A stretch of 64,000 nt of DNA from Sphingobacteriales bacterium 44-61 (GTDB taxonomy: Bacteria; Bacteroidota; Bacteroidia; Chitinophagales; Chitinophagaceae), in the NCBI GenBank assembly GCA_001898405.1, contig MKTW01000009.1, forward strand, positions 186,001 to 250,000, given 5' to 3'. This document shows positions 8,787 through 17,529 of the stretch, piece by piece. The notes beneath the pieces are model-generated. The model was not told where the DNA came from. It ran no database searches and saw only the letters and a list, made by a program, of their open reading frames with translations. How positions within the stretch are numbered: the stretch's first letter is position 1; each line of letters begins with the position of its first letter. The position numbers and the translations under genes are program-made.

Positions 8787-9913
8787 TATGAAAGAATTAC
8801 CAGGTCAATATCAGCTACGGATAATTTTTTTAATAATTGGTTAAACACATTCGTGGCAGCGATTATCCTCAACAGGCTTACATGCGGCTTGCCGATACAA
8901 ATGGTGGTGATCTGCCGTTTCTCTGCTTCTTCTACGATGGCTTTGGCTACACGGCTGTCTGTGACGCGGATAATTTCAGCACCCAGCTGCGTTGCCAGCT
9001 TGAAATTATTGATAAGATGCCTTTGTGCGGCCAACCCGATCTTATCCCCGCTTTCGCGCGGGGTTTGCACATACAGCAAATACCATTTGCTGTGGTAGTA
9101 ATTTGCCAGCCTTGCCGTTTTCCGGATCACCGTTTTAGCTGTTACATCATTGCTGCTTATGCAAGCCAGGAAGCGTTCATGCCTGGGTGCCGACCTGGCC
9201 GGCAATTCGGTTTCCACTTTTCTTTCCACCTGGCTGGCCACTTCTTTCAGTGCAAGTTCGCGCAACTGCAGGATCTTTTCACTCTGAAAAAAATTATTCA
9301 ATGCAATCGGCACTTTTTCCCTTGCATAGATTTTTCCTTCTTTCAACCGGGCGATCAGTTCATCAGCAGTGAGGTCAATATTTACGACCTCATCTGCCAT
9401 TTGCAATATACTGTCCGGAACACGTTCGCTTACTTCCACTCCGGTAATATCTCTTATTTCTTCATTCAGGCTTTCGATATGCTGAATGTTGACAGCGCTG
9501 ATCACATTGATGCCCGTTTCCAGTATTTCTACTACATCCTGCCAGCGTTTTTCATTTTTGCTGCCTTCGATATTTGTGTGTGCCAGTTCATCGATGATCA
9601 CTACTTCCGGCCTTAAGGCAATTACCGCCTGCACATCCAGCTCTTCCAGCTCTTTTCCCCGGTAAAACAGTCTACGCCGGGGAATGACAGGTAAACCTTC
9701 CAGTTGATCATGTGTCTCCTTCCGGTTATGTGTTTCGATATAACCGATCTTAACATCGACGCCATTACGAAGCAAAGCGTGTGCTTCTTGCAGCATACGG
9801 TAGGTTTTTCCCACACCGGCACTCATGCCGATATAGATCTTGAATTTCCCTGTTCTCGATTTTTTTATGAGATCGAGAAAGTGTTGAACACTATTTTCTT
9901 TTTCCTCGCTCAT
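8786..9913 (-). CDS. kdpD: stand-alone KdpD N-terminal sensor (KdpD plus Usp domain)
   Basis: 375 residues beginning MSEEKENSV. The KdpD ATP-binding domain covers about 20-235, with Walker A GMSAGVGKT and a Walker-B-like VVIIDELAHTN. A universal-stress-protein domain follows (about 245-375, ERFLACISSNDVTAKTVIRK ... IGKPH). In E. coli these two domains are the cytoplasmic N-terminus of KdpD that senses K+, ATP and turgor cues and precedes four helices and a kinase. Here the protein stops after the Usp domain, without any membrane helix, and the kinase is the coupled downstream gene. Probably cytoplasmic and acting through the partner kinase. Divergent from the kdp operon. Confidence 0.88.
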   Translation of the reverse strand: MSEEKENSVQHFLDLIKKSRTGKFKIYIGMSAGVGKTYRMLQEAHALLRNGVDVKIGYIETHNRKETHDQLEGLPVIPRRRLFYRGKELEELDVQAVIALRPEVVIIDELAHTNIEGSKNEKRWQDVVEILETGINVISAVNIQHIESLNEEIRDITGVEVSERVPDSILQMADEVVNIDLTADELIARLKEGKIYAREKVPIALNNFFQSEKILQLRELALKEVASQVERKVETELPARSAPRHERFLACISSNDVTAKTVIRKTARLANYYHSKWYLLYVQTPRESGDKIGLAAQRHLINNFKLATQLGAEIIRVTDSRVAKAIVEEAEKRQITTICIGKPHVSLLRIIAATNVFNQLLKKLSVADIDLVILS

Positions 9914-10149
9914 GCAATGGCCTCCATGGTTTTTGAGGTCTCGTGATCTGCTGGGTTGAACGGTATGATAGTATACAGCATAATTTACATTGCTTCGGCA
10001 TTTCTGCCAGAAATTTTTAATAATAAACGCACTGTTTATCCCATGCCAAAACCTGTTCCGGATTTATCCTTTTTGAACACTTTCTCTGAAACCCCTTACC
10101 AGCAACGATTTCATAGGATCATAAAGAAGAACGGCGTATTCCTTACGCG

Positions 10150-10199
10150 CCATACCCTTCCATTTTGAAAAAGCCGCTTTTCAAAATGGAAGGGTATGG
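10150..10199. promoter_or_regulatory. 22-bp perfect palindrome, candidate activator binding site
   Basis: Arms 10150-10171 and 10178-10199 are perfect complements separated by AGCCGC. The arms begin CCATACCCTTCCATTTTG. The centre is about 130 bases upstream of the -24 element at 10294, the usual distance for an enhancer bound by an NtrC-type activator. It could alternatively be a terminator or an attenuator hairpin, but it is not followed by a T run on either strand. Function is inferred from position and symmetry. Confidence 0.5.
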
Positions 10200-10235
10200 A
10201 AAGGCTGGCATTGACTGGCCGGCAACCGTAAATCC

Positions 10236-10268
10236 CCGCAAACCCTTTAGCAGCAAAGAGTTTGGCGG
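10236..10268. promoter_or_regulatory. second inverted repeat upstream of kdp
   Basis: CCGCAAACCCTTT and AAAGAGTTTGGCGG pair around AGCAGC with one mismatch and one bulge. It lies between the large palindrome and the sigma-54-like promoter. It could be a second, weaker activator site. Confidence 0.35.
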
Positions 10269-10293
10269 AACGAACACTTTATGTAAATGGAGG

Positions 10294-10310
10294 TGGCACC
10301 CGTTTTGGCA
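10294..10310 (+). promoter_or_regulatory. sigma-54-type (-24/-12) promoter of the kdp operon
   Basis: TGGCAC at 10294-10299, five bases, then TTGG at 10305-10308. The consensus is TGGCAC-N5-TTGC, so the -24 box is perfect and the -12 box differs only in its final C. A one-base-longer reading (TTGGCA) would supply the GC. The predicted transcript start is near 10320, about 35 bases before the first small ORF. An NtrC-family regulator with an intact GAFTGA motif is encoded at the end of the same locus, which supports the call. Confidence 0.6.
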
Positions 10311-10353
10311 CAACCGCTGTAGCAAATCGATCATTCACCATAAAATAAGATGT

Positions 10354-10437
10354 ATGCTAACAATCCTCCTTTTACTGGCCGCAGCACTCTGCTTCTATTT
10401 ATTCTTTAAGTCGATCGGGTTCTTTGAAAAGATCTGA
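10354..10437 (+). CDS. 27-aa single-span membrane peptide at the head of the kdp operon
   Basis: ATG at 10354, TGA at 10435. The product is one hydrophobic helix (MLTILLLLAAALCFYLFF) with a short amphipathic tail KSIGFFEKI. The pattern resembles KdpF (helix, then basic residue and FEK/PEKF ending) but it is not the canonical KdpF, which follows 27 bases later. The frame is open further upstream, but the added residues are not protein-like and run through the regulatory palindrome. Possibly a second accessory peptide of the Kdp complex. Function is inferred only from position and shape. Confidence 0.55.
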   Translation: MLTILLLLAAALCFYLFFKSIGFFEKI

Positions 10438-10463
10438 TCAATAAACCATTTAATAATAACAAT

Positions 10464-10544
10464 ATGATGAACCTGCTATTCGGTATTTCAGTCCTGGTAT
10501 TTATCTACCTCATCTATGTATTGATCAAGCCGGAAAAATTTTAA
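10464..10544 (+). CDS. kdpF: KdpF, small stabilising subunit of the K+ ATPase
   Basis: 26 residues from ATG 10464 (a second ATG follows at once). Sequence LLFGISVLVFIYLIYVLIKP ending in EKF: a single membrane helix with the YLxYxLIKPEKF signature of KdpF, which in E. coli is a 29-residue peptide stabilising the KdpABC complex in the inner membrane. It sits 20 bases before kdpA. Confidence 0.8.
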   Translation: MMNLLFGISVLVFIYLIYVLIKPEKF

Positions 10545-10564
10545 AACGATAAATCATTCTTACC

Positions 10565-12280
10565 ATGAACACAGAAATAACAGGCACAATACTGATCGTC
10601 TTACTCACACTTCTGCTGGCATATCCTCTTGGCAGGTATATGGCAAAGGTTTTTGCCGGTCAGAAAAACTGGCTTGATTTTATGAAGCCGGTGGAAAAAC
10701 TGATCTTTAAAATAGGGGGTGTGAATCCGGATGAGGGAATGAACTGGAAGCAATTCCTGAAAGCAATGCTGACCATTAACCTGCTTTGGTTTGTGTATGC
10801 ATTCTTTGTATTGATGTTCCAGGACAAGCTGCCGCTTAATCCTGATGGCAATCCTGGTCAAACCCCGGATCTTGCTTTCAATACTGCAATCAGCTTTTTG
10901 GTCAACTGCAACCTGCAGCATTACTCCGGTGAAACCGGGGTAACTTATTTCTCGCAGCTTTTTGTGATCACCTTTTTACAGTTTGTGAGTGCTGCTACCG
11001 GCCTTGCCGCTCTTATCGCCTTATTTAACGGACTGAAAGAAAAAACGACCCAGAACCTGGGTAATTTCTGGAACTATTTTGTTAAGTCCATTACGCGTGT
11101 TTTGTTGCCTTTATGTATTGTAGTAGCAGTGTTGCTCGTTTTCAGCGGCACACCAGCCAGCTTTGATGGCAAGGATAGCATTACTACACTTCAGGGAGAT
11201 AGTGTGCAGGTGTCAAGAGGCCCTGCTGCGGGCATGATCGCTATAAAACAATTAGGTACCAATGGCGGTGGTTGGTTTGGAGCTAATTCTTCGCATCCAT
11301 TGGAGAACCCTACTTATTTCAGCAATATTGTTGAAACAATTTCCATATTGGTGATCCCGATGGCATTGGTGTTTTCACTGGGCTTTTATATCAATCGGAG
11401 AAAACTTTCAACGGTCATATTCGCAGTAATGAGTGTGCTGTTTGTCCTGTTTTGCTGCATCAATATTTATTATGAAACAAGGGGAAACCCCGCCATTGAT
11501 AAAATGGGTATCACCCAATCAATCGGCAGCATGGAAGGAAAGGAGATCAGGACCGGCTCTGCCGCTACAGCATTATGGAGTGTAATTACAACTTCCACTT
11601 CCAATGGTTCTGTAAATGGCATGCACGATAGTCTTACGCCTTTGTCTGGGGGCGTAGTAATCCTGGATATGATGATCAATGCCCTGTATGGAGGCATTGG
11701 AGTGGGTTTGCTCAACTATTTCATCTTTATCATTATTGCCGTCTTCATTTCAGGCTTGATGGTTGGGCGAACACCGGAATTCATGGGTCATAAAGTGGAA
11801 GCGCGCGAAGTAAAGATCGCTGCACTGGTAACCCTGCTTTCTGCGTTCCTGATCAAAGGATTTACGGCTTTTGCAGCGTATATGGTAGCGCATCACCCGG
11901 AAATTGCCTGGTCGGTGAAGCCTTCTGCGTGGCTGAACAACCCCGGCTACCATGGATTTTCAGAAATGCTATATGAGTTCACTTCTTCCAATGCCAATAA
12001 TGGTAGCGGGTTTGAAGGATTGAGCGATAACAATATTTTCTGGAACGTGACCACAGGTTTTGTGCTCATACTTGGGCGCTACCTGCCGATAATCGGCCCT
12101 GTTGCGATAATCGGGTTACTGGCGAAAAAGAAATATATCCCTGAATCATCCGGCACTTTGCGTACTGACTCCTACACGTTTGGTGCGATGACACTGGCCG
12201 TGATCATTATCATTAATGCGCTTTCTTATTTCCCTGCACTGGCCCTGGGCCCTATTGCGGAATACCTGAGCCTTTATTAA
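10565..12280 (+). CDS. kdpA: KdpA, K+-channel-like subunit of the potassium-transporting ATPase
   Basis: 571 residues, close to the usual length (about 557). About ten membrane helices. The four selectivity-filter repeats are visible: [46 protein letters not shown] and [15 protein letters not shown]. The subunit binds K+ from the periplasm and passes it through the tunnel to KdpB. It is second in kdpF-A-B-C, 20 bases upstream of kdpB, and presumably induced under K+ limitation by the adjacent sensor proteins. Confidence 0.97.
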   Translation: MNTEITGTILIVLLTLLLAYPLGRYMAKVFAGQKNWLDFMKPVEKLIFKIGGVNPDEGMNWKQFLKAMLTINLLWFVYAFFVLMFQDKLPLNPDGNPGQTPDLAFNTAISFLVNCNLQHYSGETGVTYFSQLFVITFLQFVSAATGLAALIALFNGLKEKTTQNLGNFWNYFVKSITRVLLPLCIVVAVLLVFSGTPASFDGKDSITTLQGDSVQVSRGPAAGMIAIKQLGTNGGGWFGANSSHPLENPTYFSNIVETISILVIPMALVFSLGFYINRRKLSTVIFAVMSVLFVLFCCINIYYETRGNPAIDKMGITQSIGSMEGKEIRTGSAATALWSVITTSTSNGSVNGMHDSLTPLSGGVVILDMMINALYGGIGVGLLNYFIFIIIAVFISGLMVGRTPEFMGHKVEAREVKIAALVTLLSAFLIKGFTAFAAYMVAHHPEIAWSVKPSAWLNNPGYHGFSEMLYEFTSSNANNGSGFEGLSDNNIFWNVTTGFVLILGRYLPIIGPVAIIGLLAKKKYIPESSGTLRTDSYTFGAMTLAVIIIINALSYFPALALGPIAEYLSLY

Positions 12281-12300
12281 AAGATTTAAAAGAAAGAATT

Positions 12301-14355
12301 ATGTCAAAGCATAAAAGAAAAAACAAATTGTTTGAAGGGGCGCTGGTAAAGCAAGCGTTGAAGCAGTCTTTTATCAAGTTGAGTCCACGCTCCATGTTCC
12401 GCAACCCGGTAATGTTTACAGTTTACCTGGGCACAATTATCATGCTGGCAGTTTGTATCTGGATCGCCGCAGGAGAAACATCACAGGGCTCGCTTGTTTA
12501 TAATTCAATCGTTTTTGCCGTGCTGCTGCTGACCGTACTGTTTGCCAATTTTGCCGAAGCCATTGCTGAAGCAAGAGGTAAAGCACAGGCAGAAAGCCTT
12601 CGCAAGACGAGAGAGGACACACCAGCTAAAAAAGTGCTGATAGTAGGGGAAATGTATGTGAACGAGATCAAGATTGTTCCTTCTTCCCAATTGCGTAAAG
12701 GAGATCTGTTCATTTGCGAAGCAGGCGATATCATTCCGATGGATGGAGAGATCGTGGAGGGGTTGGCCACTATTGATGAATCGGCTATTACGGGAGAGTC
12801 TGCTCCTGTGATCCGTGAAGCGGGTGGCGATAAATCATCCGTAACAGGCGGTACTAAAGTGTTGAGTGATCATATCAAAGTGAAAGTAACTACAGAGCCG
12901 GGTGAAAGTTTCCTCGATAAAATGATTGCCCTGGTAGAAGGAGCTAGCCGCCAGAAAACGCCGAATGAAATAGCGCTGACCATTTTGCTGGCAGCGTTCA
13001 CGCTGATATTTGTTATCGTTTGCGTTACACTCAAACCTTTTGCGGATTATGCGCAAACGCCGATCACTATTGCAGCTTTTGTATCGCTGTTTGTTTGTCT
13101 TATTCCTACCACCATTGGCGGCTTGCTCAGTGCTATTGGTATTGCAGGCATGGACCGCGCACTTCGGGCAAATGTGATAACCAAGAGCGGTAAAGCTGTG
13201 GAAACTGCCGGCGACCTGGATACGCTTTTGCTGGATAAGACCGGCACTATTACGATCGGTAACAGGAAAGCTACACAATTCTGGCCGGTAGACGGACAGG
13301 ATAAAACGGAATTCATAACCAGCTGCGTGTTGGCTTCTATTGCTGATCAAACCCCCGAAGGAAAATCTATTATAGAACTTGCTTCAATTAATAAGATCGG
13401 GCAACAGCTACTTCCCACCAATAGCCGACTTGTTGATTTTACTGCTGAAACACGTAGCAGCGGTATTGACCTCCCGGATGGAATATCCATTCGCAAAGGA
13501 GCATTTGATGCAATTAAAAAAATTGTTGATAAGGCAGGAAATCATATTCCATCAGAAGCTGCCAGCAGGGTAAAAGAGATCGCTTCCAACGGAGGCACAC
13601 CACTGGTGGTAAGTAAGAATGCCAAAGTGGTTGGCGTGATAGAACTGCAGGATATTATTAAACCAGGTATACAGGAACGGTTTGACCGCCTGCGTAAAAT
13701 GGGGGTTAAGACTGTAATGGTGACAGGTGATAATCCGCTTACCGCAAAATATATCGCGACTAAAGCCGGTGTGGATGATTTTATCGCTGAAGCCAAGCCA
13801 GAGGATAAAATGAATTATATCAAAAAAGAGCAACAGGGTGGTAAGCTGGTTGCCATGATGGGTGATGGTACCAATGATGCTCCGGCACTCGCACAGGCAG
13901 ACGTTGGTGTGGCAATGAACAGCGGAACGCAAGCTGCCAAAGAAGCCGGTAATATGGTTGACCTGGATAATGATCCCACCAAACTGATCGAGATCGTAGA
14001 GATCGGTAAGCAATTGCTGATGACACGCGGTACGCTTACGACTTTCTCTATTGCCAATGATGTGGCTAAATATTTCGCGATCGTACCGGCACTGTTCATC
14101 ACCTCTATTCCCGCATTGCAGGGGCTTAACCTGATGCATCTGGCCAGCCCTGAAAGTGCGATCCTTTCAGCGGTTATTTTCAATGCCATCATTATACCCA
14201 TTTTAATTCCATTGGCGCTAAAAGGTGTAGCATATAAGCCAATAGGCGCATCGGCTTTACTGAGAAGGAATCTGCTGATCTATGGGCTGGGTGGAATTAT
14301 CGTTCCTTTTATAGGGATAAAACTGATTGATCTTATTGTGGGAGTTTTTTTATAA
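12301..14355 (+). CDS. kdpB: KdpB, P-type ATPase subunit
   Basis: 684 residues. P-type ATPase with the phosphorylation motif DKTGT (Asp at about 312), actuator loop TGES (about 164-167), nucleotide-binding domain and hinge motif [10 protein letters not shown]. The Ser of TGES is the residue whose phosphorylation inhibits E. coli KdpBFAC at high K+, and it is conserved here. Inner-membrane protein coupling ATP hydrolysis to K+ uptake via KdpA. No oddity in length or motifs. Confidence 0.97.
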   Translation: MSKHKRKNKLFEGALVKQALKQSFIKLSPRSMFRNPVMFTVYLGTIIMLAVCIWIAAGETSQGSLVYNSIVFAVLLLTVLFANFAEAIAEARGKAQAESLRKTREDTPAKKVLIVGEMYVNEIKIVPSSQLRKGDLFICEAGDIIPMDGEIVEGLATIDESAITGESAPVIREAGGDKSSVTGGTKVLSDHIKVKVTTEPGESFLDKMIALVEGASRQKTPNEIALTILLAAFTLIFVIVCVTLKPFADYAQTPITIAAFVSLFVCLIPTTIGGLLSAIGIAGMDRALRANVITKSGKAVETAGDLDTLLLDKTGTITIGNRKATQFWPVDGQDKTEFITSCVLASIADQTPEGKSIIELASINKIGQQLLPTNSRLVDFTAETRSSGIDLPDGISIRKGAFDAIKKIVDKAGNHIPSEAASRVKEIASNGGTPLVVSKNAKVVGVIELQDIIKPGIQERFDRLRKMGVKTVMVTGDNPLTAKYIATKAGVDDFIAEAKPEDKMNYIKKEQQGGKLVAMMGDGTNDAPALAQADVGVAMNSGTQAAKEAGNMVDLDNDPTKLIEIVEIGKQLLMTRGTLTTFSIANDVAKYFAIVPALFITSIPALQGLNLMHLASPESAILSAVIFNAIIIPILIPLALKGVAYKPIGASALLRRNLLIYGLGGIIVPFIGIKLIDLIVGVFL

Positions 14356-14392
14356 GCAAAGATTTGTTCTATCATAATTAATAAAAAGTAAA

Positions 14393-14956
14393 ATGAAAAA
14401 ATATATAAGTCCTTCACTCAGGCTTACGCTGGTTATGATTGTACTGTGCGCTGTTGTATTTCCTCTACTGATAGCAGGTATAGGTAAGCTGGCCCCGGGT
14501 GGCGGCAAAGGGGAAACTATAGCCGTAAATGGGAAGGTGGTAGGGTATGAAAAAATCGGCCAGCGGTTTACAGAAGACAAATATTTCTGGGGCCGCCCTT
14601 CTGCTGTGGATTATAATGCTGCAGGATCTGCAGGTTCCAACAAAGGGCCTTCCAACCCTGATTACCTCAAATTGGTACAGGAAAGGATCGACAGCTTCCT
14701 GGTGCATAACCCGGCAGTGAAGAAGAAAGAAATTCCATCTGAACTGGTGACAGCATCGGGCAGCGGCCTTGATCCGGATATTTCACCTGCAGCAGCTAAA
14801 ATTCAGATCGCGCGTATTGCTTCAGTCAGGAATATAGATCAAAGGAAACTGCACACACTTGTAGAAACACATACAGACGGCCCGATGCTTGGCCTGTTTG
14901 GTCCTTCAAAAGTGAATGTGCTCAAATTGAACATAGCGCTGGACACACTTAAATAA
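14393..14956 (+). CDS. kdpC: KdpC, accessory subunit of the K+ ATPase
   Basis: 187 residues. One N-terminal membrane helix (about 8-32) and a soluble periplasmic domain with the family motifs FTEDKYFWGRPSAVDYNAAGS and GLDPDISPAAAKIQIARIA. KdpC is thought to help ATP or K+ affinity of the complex. It starts 37 bases after kdpB and is followed, 31 bases on, by a porin gene that appears to belong to the same transcript. Confidence 0.95.
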   Translation: MKKYISPSLRLTLVMIVLCAVVFPLLIAGIGKLAPGGGKGETIAVNGKVVGYEKIGQRFTEDKYFWGRPSAVDYNAAGSAGSNKGPSNPDYLKLVQERIDSFLVHNPAVKKKEIPSELVTASGSGLDPDISPAAAKIQIARIASVRNIDQRKLHTLVETHTDGPMLGLFGPSKVNVLKLNIALDTLK

Positions 14957-14987
14957 CAATCACTCACTATTAAATATATCATCTGTT

Positions 14988-16073
14988 ATGAGAACCATTT
15001 TAATGGCAACCGCCATGCTGATCAGTGCCCAAATTTTTATTACAGGCCCTGTTAATTCACAGGATAATCCTGCTTTTACTGTTTCCGGTTATGTAGAAGC
15101 CTATTACAGTTATGATTTCAATAAGCCGATGGATAATAACCGGCCAGGATTTATATACAGTCACAACCGTCATAATGAATTTAACCTGAACCTTGGATTT
15201 ATAAAAGGAACGTATAATGCAGACCGGGTAAGAGCTAATCTGGCACTGGCTGCAGGCACATATATGAATGCGAACTATGCTGCAGAGCCGGGTGTACTGA
15301 AGAATATTTATGAAGCAAATGCCGGTGTTAAGTTAAGCAAGACCAAAAATCTATGGCTCGACGCTGGTATATTCGGTTCACATATTGGCTTTGAAAGTGC
15401 TGTCAGTAAAGATTGCTGGGCACTTACGAGAAGCATGCTGGCAGACAATTCTCCGTATTATGAAAGCGGGGCCAAGCTTAGTTATACAAGCAATAATGAA
15501 AAATGGTTTTTCAGTTTGCTGGCATTAAATGGCTGGCAAAGGATAAAAAGAGTGGATGGCAATTCATTGATGAGCTGGGGCTCGCAGATACAGTTTAAAC
15601 CATCATCAAACGTAACATTGAACTACAGCACATTTATCGGTACTGATAAGCCAGATAGTGCCCGGCTGATGCGCATTTTCCATAATATTTATGGCATATT
15701 CAATGTTACAGACAAATTGGGGATTACCGCAGGATTTGATATTGGTACAGAAGAAAAGAGTGCAACCGGCAATGGCACTAACACCTGGTATTCCCCGGTT
15801 GGTATTCTGCGGTATGCTTTCAATGATCAGTGGGCGCTGGCAGGCAGGGTGGAATATTATAAAGATGAAAATGGTGTGATCGTTGCAACGGGTACGCCCA
15901 AAGGGTTTCAAACTATGGGTTATTCATTGAATGTGGATTATTCACCAGCTAAGAATGTATTGGTGAGAATTGAAGGAAGGACTCTTAACAGCAAAGACGC
16001 TGTTTTTATAAAGGGAAATGAGCAGGTGAAAACGAATACGCTTATAACGGGGTCTGTTGCCGTCAGCTTTTAG
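14988..16073 (+). CDS. outer-membrane porin (OmpL-like beta-barrel porin-2) in the kdp operon
   Basis: 361 residues. Signal peptide of about 25 residues, then a barrel of repeated amphipathic strands, beginning FTVSGYVEAYYSYDFN and ending with a C-terminal aromatic (AVSF). The pattern DAGIFGSHIGFESAV and NWDLTRSMLADNSPYYE-like segment (here CWALTRSMLADNSPYYE) is typical of the bbp2/OmpL-like family. It follows kdpC by 31 bases with no terminator seen between, so it is probably co-transcribed and may let K+ cross the outer membrane. That role is inference from context. It is convergent with the regulator gene, 7 bases away. Confidence 0.8.
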   Translation: MRTILMATAMLISAQIFITGPVNSQDNPAFTVSGYVEAYYSYDFNKPMDNNRPGFIYSHNRHNEFNLNLGFIKGTYNADRVRANLALAAGTYMNANYAAEPGVLKNIYEANAGVKLSKTKNLWLDAGIFGSHIGFESAVSKDCWALTRSMLADNSPYYESGAKLSYTSNNEKWFFSLLALNGWQRIKRVDGNSLMSWGSQIQFKPSSNVTLNYSTFIGTDKPDSARLMRIFHNIYGIFNVTDKLGITAGFDIGTEEKSATGNGTNTWYSPVGILRYAFNDQWALAGRVEYYKDENGVIVATGTPKGFQTMGYSLNVDYSPAKNVLVRIEGRTLNSKDAVFIKGNEQVKTNTLITGSVAVSF

Positions 16074-16080
16074 TTTCCCG

Positions 16081-17424
16081 CTATCCAATCTTATATTCTT
16101 CAATCTTTCTATACAGCGTTGTTAACCCAATATTCAGCAATCGGGCTGTTTCTGTTTTATTGCCATTCGTATAATTCAATACTTTCTGTATATGCAACTT
16201 CTCTGCGCTGGCCAGTGAAAAAGCTGAAAGCGCTGAAGACGGCTCTGAAGAAAAAGCCCGTAGCTCAAGCGGAAGCTCGGCTGTAGTAAGTTCATTACCA
16301 TTACTAAGAATAACTGCTCTTTCTATTACATTCTTTAATTCGCGGATATTGCCGGGCCAGGTATAGTGCTGCAATGCCGACACAAAATCGGGCGACAGGG
16401 CGATACTTTTCTTATTAATCGCTTTAACGGCATACAGCGAGGCAAAGTATTTTGCCAATGCTTCTATATCGCCACTCCGTTCTTTCAGGGAGGGAAGCTT
16501 TATCTGGAAAACGGAGAGCCGGTAATACAGATCTTCCCTGAAATGACCGTTTTTTATTTCTGTGGTAAGTTCACGGTTGGTTGCTGCAATAATACGCACA
16601 TCCACTATGTTAGGCTTGCTTTCGCCTACTTTAATGAACTCGCCGGATTCCAGTACACGCAATAGTTTTGCCTGGAGATCGATTGCCATTTCGCCAATTT
16701 CATCGAGGAAGATCGTGCCTTTATGAGCTTCTTCAAATAAGCCTTTCTTATCCTTGATAGCACCGGTGAAAGCACCTGCAACATGGCCAAACAATTCACT
16801 TTCCAGTAAATCTTTGCTGAAAGCAGAGCAGTTGATGGCTACAAAGGATTGTTTATGACGGCTGCTTGCCTGGTGAATGGCCTGGGCAAAAACTTCTTTG
16901 CCAGTGCCCGTTTCACCCAGCAATAAGACGGGTGTTTGGGTAACCGCTACTTTTTGCGCCAGTTCAACAGCCGCCTGAATTGGTTTGGAACGGCCGGTGA
17001 TGCTTTCGAATGAATATTTTTTACCGGTCCGGTTTTCGAGTTGTTGTACCCGTTTTACGAGAGCGACTTTTTCTACTGCCCGGTGCAGCAGTGGAATAAT
17101 GCGGTCGTTATCATCGCCTTTTACGATATAGTCAAACGCGCCATTTTTCATTGCCTGCACACCGTCGGCAATATCTCCATAGGCTGTCAGCAAAATGATC
17201 TCAACCAGTGGATAATTCTCTTTGATCGTTTTTACCAGCTCTATACCATTGCTGTCGGGGAGTTTTACATCGCAAAGGATCACATCAATATCCTTTTGCT
17301 GTAGTTTTTTTAAAGCGGCTTTGCCGGAATCGGCTTCCAGTATCTCAAAACCTTCGAGGCGGATGATCCGGGAGAGTAAGCTGCGGAGCTTTTCTTCATC
17401 GTCGATGATCAGGACATTGTTCAT
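16081..17424 (-). CDS. sigma-54-dependent response regulator (NtrC family) of the Kdp locus
   Basis: 447 residues from ATG 17424 (MNNVLIIDDEEKLRSLL). An upstream in-frame start at 17514 would run through the intergenic palindrome and is rejected. Receiver domain 1-120 with Asp52 and acidic D8/D9; AAA+ domain (about 140-370) with Walker A GETGTGKE, the sigma-54 contact loop GAFTGA and Walker B FLDEIGEM; C-terminal Fis-type helix-turn-helix (KTETARLLNIGLTTLYRKI). It is the only response regulator in the kdp cluster, and no OmpR-type KdpE is present. It is inferred to be activated by the kinase at 7050 and to drive the sigma-54-type promoter at 10294. Confidence 0.92.
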   Translation of the reverse strand: MNNVLIIDDEEKLRSLLSRIIRLEGFEILEADSGKAALKKLQQKDIDVILCDVKLPDSNGIELVKTIKENYPLVEIILLTAYGDIADGVQAMKNGAFDYIVKGDDNDRIIPLLHRAVEKVALVKRVQQLENRTGKKYSFESITGRSKPIQAAVELAQKVAVTQTPVLLLGETGTGKEVFAQAIHQASSRHKQSFVAINCSAFSKDLLESELFGHVAGAFTGAIKDKKGLFEEAHKGTIFLDEIGEMAIDLQAKLLRVLESGEFIKVGESKPNIVDVRIIAATNRELTTEIKNGHFREDLYYRLSVFQIKLPSLKERSGDIEALAKYFASLYAVKAINKKSIALSPDFVSALQHYTWPGNIRELKNVIERAVILSNGNELTTAELPLELRAFSSEPSSALSAFSLASAEKLHIQKVLNYTNGNKTETARLLNIGLTTLYRKIEEYKIG

Positions 17425-17469
17425 CAGAATAAAATATCCTGCAAAGCTATAGAAATAAATATCAGTTAA

Positions 17470-17521
17470 ATGGCTGATGGCCGGGAAGTCACCATCTTGT
17501 GACTTCCCGGCCATCGGCCAT
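17470..17521. repeat. long palindrome, GGCCGATGG-type intergenic repeat
   Basis: Arms 17470-17492 and 17499-17521 pair with a single G-T wobble around CATCTT. The inner 17 bp (GATGGCCGGGAAGTCAC) are perfect. It lies between two same-strand genes (GLPGLI and the sigma-54 regulator) and may act as terminator or processing site. The same ATGGCCGATGG words recur at 30737-30780 and 35670-35715. Confidence 0.7.
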
Positions 17522-17529
17522 CATTATTT

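Larger units (their letters stand above)
9914..10353. promoter_or_regulatory. kdp control region (440 bases between divergent kdpD and kdp operon)
   Basis: Non-coding region holding, in order, plain AT-rich DNA (9914-10140), a 22-bp perfect palindrome (10150-10199), a second hairpin (10236-10268) and a sigma-54-like promoter (10294-10310). Frames open across it on both strands have atypical composition (WRWHPFWHNR) and run through the palindrome, so I do not regard them as genes. Confidence 0.6.

Noticed and set aside
8780-8792. frameshift breaking one classical KdpD into two
   Set aside because: The second gene begins with a proper ATG, has two membrane helices, HAMP and PAS, and the first ends with a complete Usp domain, so they are separate proteins.
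8837-9616. 259-codon plus-strand open frame
   Set aside because: Antisense to kdpD, with many Cys, His and Phe residues typical of a reverse frame. The minus-strand KdpD motifs are unmistakable.
10141-10345. c-di-AMP or T-box riboswitch in the kdp leader
   Set aside because: Searched by eye for ydaO-type and T-box core motifs; they are absent. The GGTGGCACC word fits a sigma-54 promoter better.
10165-10437. 90-aa plus-strand frame covering the kdp leader
   Set aside because: Its first 63 residues run through a palindrome and a promoter and look random. Only the last 27 residues, from ATG 10354, are protein-like.
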